64,000 nucleotides of DNA from Streptomyces sp. CG4 (GTDB lineage Bacteria > Actinomycetota > Actinomycetes > Streptomycetales > Streptomycetaceae), in NCBI RefSeq assembly GCF_041080655.1, contig NZ_CP163525.1, positions 8,618,001 to 8,682,000 on the forward strand, in the 5' to 3' direction. Each line of letters starts with the position of its first letter. Position 1 is the first letter of the stretch. Under the pieces are notes generated by a model that ran no database searches, was not told the origin of the DNA, and saw only the letters and a program-made list of their open reading frames with translations. Positions 62,063 to 64,000 of this stretch are shown one piece after another. The position numbers and the translations under genes were made by a program.

Positions 62063-62883
62063 ACCGAAGCACCAGCCGAACGTGGTGGAAGACGACCGTC
62101 GGCGTCCTGCTGACCGCGATCATGCTCTTCCCGGTCTACTGGATGCTCAATGTGTCCTTGACCCGCGACCAGGACATGCGCAAGAGCCCACCCGATCTGC
62201 TCCCTGTGCACGGCACCCTGGCCGGCTACCGCACCGTCCTCGACGAGCAGTTGCCCTACCTCGGCACCAGCCTCGTCATCGGCCTGGGCACCGTCGTCCT
62301 GACCGTCGCCCTGTCCGCCCCCGCCGGATACGCCCTGGCCAAGCTGCGCCCGCGCGGCGGAGGCATCCTCAGCTTCGTGCTGCTGGCCGCACAAATGATC
62401 CCCGGCATCATCATGGCGATGGGCTTCTACGCCATCTACCTCCAACTGGGTCTGCTCCAATCCGTCCCCGGGCTCATCGTCGCCGACTCCACCCTGGCCG
62501 TCCCGTTCGCGGTCCTGATCTTCACCGCGTTCATGTCCGGCATCCCCGGTGAGCTGCTCCAGGCCGCGCAGATGGACGGCGCAAGGGCCCTGCGCACCTT
62601 CTGGTCCGTGGTGCTGCCGATGAGCCGCAACGCCGTCGTCACGGTCTCCCTGTTCGCCTTCCTGTGGTCCTGGTCCGACTTCGTCTTCGCCAGCACCCTC
62701 GCGGGCGGCGGCGCCCACGAGCCGATCACCCTCGGTATCTACCACTACATCGGCAACAACAACCAGCAGTGGAACGCCATCATGGCGACCGCCGTCGTGG
62801 CCTCGCTGCCGACCGCCGTGATCCTCGTCCTCGCCCAGCGCTACGTCGCCGCCGGTGTGACCGCCGGCGCCATCAAGGACTGA
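62059..62883 (+). CDS. Sugar ABC importer permease (MalG-type)
   Basis: A 274-residue permease with six spans. The EAA-like loop reads LLQAAQMDGARALRTFWSVVLPMS, where Gln replaces the usual Glu of EAA. The ATG overlaps the stop of the previous gene (ATGA). No ATPase gene follows, so the shared MsiK-type ATPase is expected to energise this importer too. Confidence 0.9.
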   Translation: MNRSTSRTWWKTTVGVLLTAIMLFPVYWMLNVSLTRDQDMRKSPPDLLPVHGTLAGYRTVLDEQLPYLGTSLVIGLGTVVLTVALSAPAGYALAKLRPRGGGILSFVLLAAQMIPGIIMAMGFYAIYLQLGLLQSVPGLIVADSTLAVPFAVLIFTAFMSGIPGELLQAAQMDGARALRTFWSVVLPMSRNAVVTVSLFAFLWSWSDFVFASTLAGGGAHEPITLGIYHYIGNNNQQWNAIMATAVVASLPTAVILVLAQRYVAAGVTAGAIKD

Positions 62884-62965
62884 GTCCCCCCTCCCGTCAC
62901 GACTGCTCCGGCTGCACGCACGCCAGTGGGCCGGTGCCCCCTGCCCGAGAAACGAGTGACGCATC

Positions 62966-64000
62966 ATGACCGCCGCCCCGTCAGGCCCGGCCTTCTCCGT
63001 CCACGACATTCCGTTCAGCACATACGGATCCTGGTTCGACATCTCGCCCGTGGTCGCGGAGAAGACATACGCCGAGGACCTCCACCTCGTCTCGCACCAG
63101 AACGGTATGCACGCCGTACTGCGCCTGGTCCCCCTGGACCCGGCGACGGGTGAGCGGGCCGCGGCCCGCGTCGAGGCGACGCCGGGCCTGCTCAGCTGGA
63201 TCGGCGAGGGCGGGCACGTCGACCTCGCCTACGAGTCGCCGGACACCGTGCGGCTGCGGGGGAGCGGCCTGGGTATCAGCGTCTTCGCCGCCGCGCAGGC
63301 CCTGACCCCGTTCAGCGGAACGTACTTCTTCCACGACCCGGCAGCGAACGGGCACGTGTTCACGTCGTACGAGACCGGACGCCGGTACCGCGTCACCGTG
63401 CTGTCCGGCACCCTCGCCGACCCGGCCGGAGCCCAGGCCCTGGGCAGCGGCGACCGCGGTCTCGCCCTGGCCGCCGCGACGGACGGGACCTGGGAGATGG
63501 CGATCGAGGAACTCGACACCTCTCGTGCGCCGTACGCGTCCTCGGCGCCCTTCGACGAGATCGTGGAGGCTGCGAAGAGAGGCTTCAGGGACTTCGCCAA
63601 CGTCGTGGCCCCCTGGCGCTCGTCCGCCACCCCGGCCGCCGAGCTCGCCGCCTACGTCGTCTGGTCGGCGACCGTACGACCGACCGGCCTGGTCACCCGC
63701 CCCGCCGTGCTGATGTCCAAGCACTGGATGGACAAGGTCTGGAGCTGGGACCACTGCTTCAACGCCCTGGCCCTGGCGCCCGGTTGTCCCGAACTGGCCC
63801 TGGACCAGTTCGCCCTGCCCTTCGACCACCAGGACGACAGCGGTGCCCTGCCCGACTCGGTCACCCACTCCGAGGTGCTCTACAACTTCGTCAAGCCGCC
63901 CATCCACGGCTGGGCCTTCGGCCACCTGCGCCGCCGCCTGCCGACACCTCTCGGCGATGCCGAACTGACAGAGATGTACGGCCGGTTGGAGCGATGGACC
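62966..64000 (+). CDS. GH63-like intracellular glycosidase (5-prime part; runs off the window)
   Basis: An open frame of 345 codons from ATG 62966 to the window end. An N-terminal beta-sandwich (about residues 15-200) is followed by the start of an (alpha/alpha)6 barrel: KHWMDKVWSWDHCFNALAL is characteristic of the MGH1/GH63-like group (mannosylglycerate hydrolase, YgjK, glucosidases acting on alpha-linked disaccharides), and DQFALPFDHQDDSGALPDSV follows. There is no signal peptide, so it acts on sugar brought in by the importer upstream. The catalytic residues lie mostly beyond the window end. Confidence 0.82.
   Translation, partial: MTAAPSGPAFSVHDIPFSTYGSWFDISPVVAEKTYAEDLHLVSHQNGMHAVLRLVPLDPATGERAAARVEATPGLLSWIGEGGHVDLAYESPDTVRLRGSGLGISVFAAAQALTPFSGTYFFHDPAANGHVFTSYETGRRYRVTVLSGTLADPAGAQALGSGDRGLALAAATDGTWEMAIEELDTSRAPYASSAPFDEIVEAAKRGFRDFANVVAPWRSSATPAAELAAYVVWSATVRPTGLVTRPAVLMSKHWMDKVWSWDHCFNALALAPGCPELALDQFALPFDHQDDSGALPDSVTHSEVLYNFVKPPIHGWAFGHLRRRLPTPLGDAELTEMYGRLERWT

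Noticed and set aside
1..64000. CRISPR arrays, tRNA, rRNA or a polyketide/peptide synthetase cluster
   Set aside because: No regularly spaced repeats, no cloverleaf or rRNA-like stretches and no carrier-protein or synthase motifs were seen in the window.

Overview
The window looks like a chromosomal segment of a Streptomyces-type actinomycete. Base composition is very GC-rich, third codon positions are almost all G or C, GTG and TTG starts are common, many secreted proteins carry Tat (RRxFL) or lipobox signals, and two MalE-type sugar importers lack their own ATPase, as is usual where one shared MsiK ATPase serves many importers. All function calls rest on reading motifs in the sequence; no database search was possible.

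Layout. 0.2-7.9 kb: small secreted or hypothetical proteins, a tautomerase divergent from an OYE/FadH-type flavoprotein followed by a PadR regulator, a fibronectin-III lipoprotein and a GH75 chitosanase. 7.9-10.0 kb: the PTS-dependent dihydroxyacetone kinase operon dhaK-dhaL-dhaM. 10.7-17.8 kb: a GH3 glycosidase cut off at its C-terminus, divergent from an oligosaccharide importer (binding protein plus two permeases), then a GH12 endoglucanase; two identical LacI-type palindromes lie in the divergent promoter. 17.9-20.3 kb: an enoyl-CoA hydratase beside three gene remnants (HxlR, glycosyltransferase, GH95). 20.4-34.6 kb: a fucose locus, with a secreted GH29 alpha-L-fucosidase divergent from a twelve-gene operon encoding an RbsABC-like importer, fuconate dehydratase, lactonase, mutarotase, dehydrogenases, KDPG-type aldolase, KDG-type kinase, aldo/keto reductase and a GntR regulator. 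34.6-41.6 kb: remnants around trpC and a metallo-beta-lactamase-fold gene, a decayed second GH29, an intact GH43 with a CBM13/RICIN lectin, a TnpB transposon and a GH62 tail. 41.6-53.7 kb: TetR plus a self-sufficient CYP102-type P450-reductase, an MFS exporter, a flavin monooxygenase, a short-chain dehydrogenase/streptothricin-acetyltransferase chimera, and an ApbE / FMN-binding / ferric-reductase-like module next to a two-component system. 53.8-58.4 kb: AraC and GntR regulators, an expansin-like protein and several remnants. 58.4-64.0 kb: a LacI-controlled sugar importer and the start of a GH63-like glycosidase.

How it fits together. The window is largely a plant-polysaccharide toolbox: GH3, GH12, GH29, GH43, GH62 and GH95 enzymes and an expansin act outside the cell, and three ABC importers and a complete-looking non-phosphorylative fucose pathway act inside. 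Three promoter regions carry distinct palindromes (TCGAAGCGCTTCGA, ACAT-N3-ATGT, CGAACCGGTTCG) that divide the sugar genes into likely regulons.

The striking feature is decay by deletion and fusion. At least ten genes end at abrupt junctions. The GntR regulator of the fucose operon has lost about 60 internal residues, while an intact copy, attached to a stub of the same aldo/keto reductase, lies 21.5 kb away on the other strand. A start-plus-nucleotide-motif piece of a dehydrogenase is fused in frame to the middle of a streptothricin acetyltransferase.
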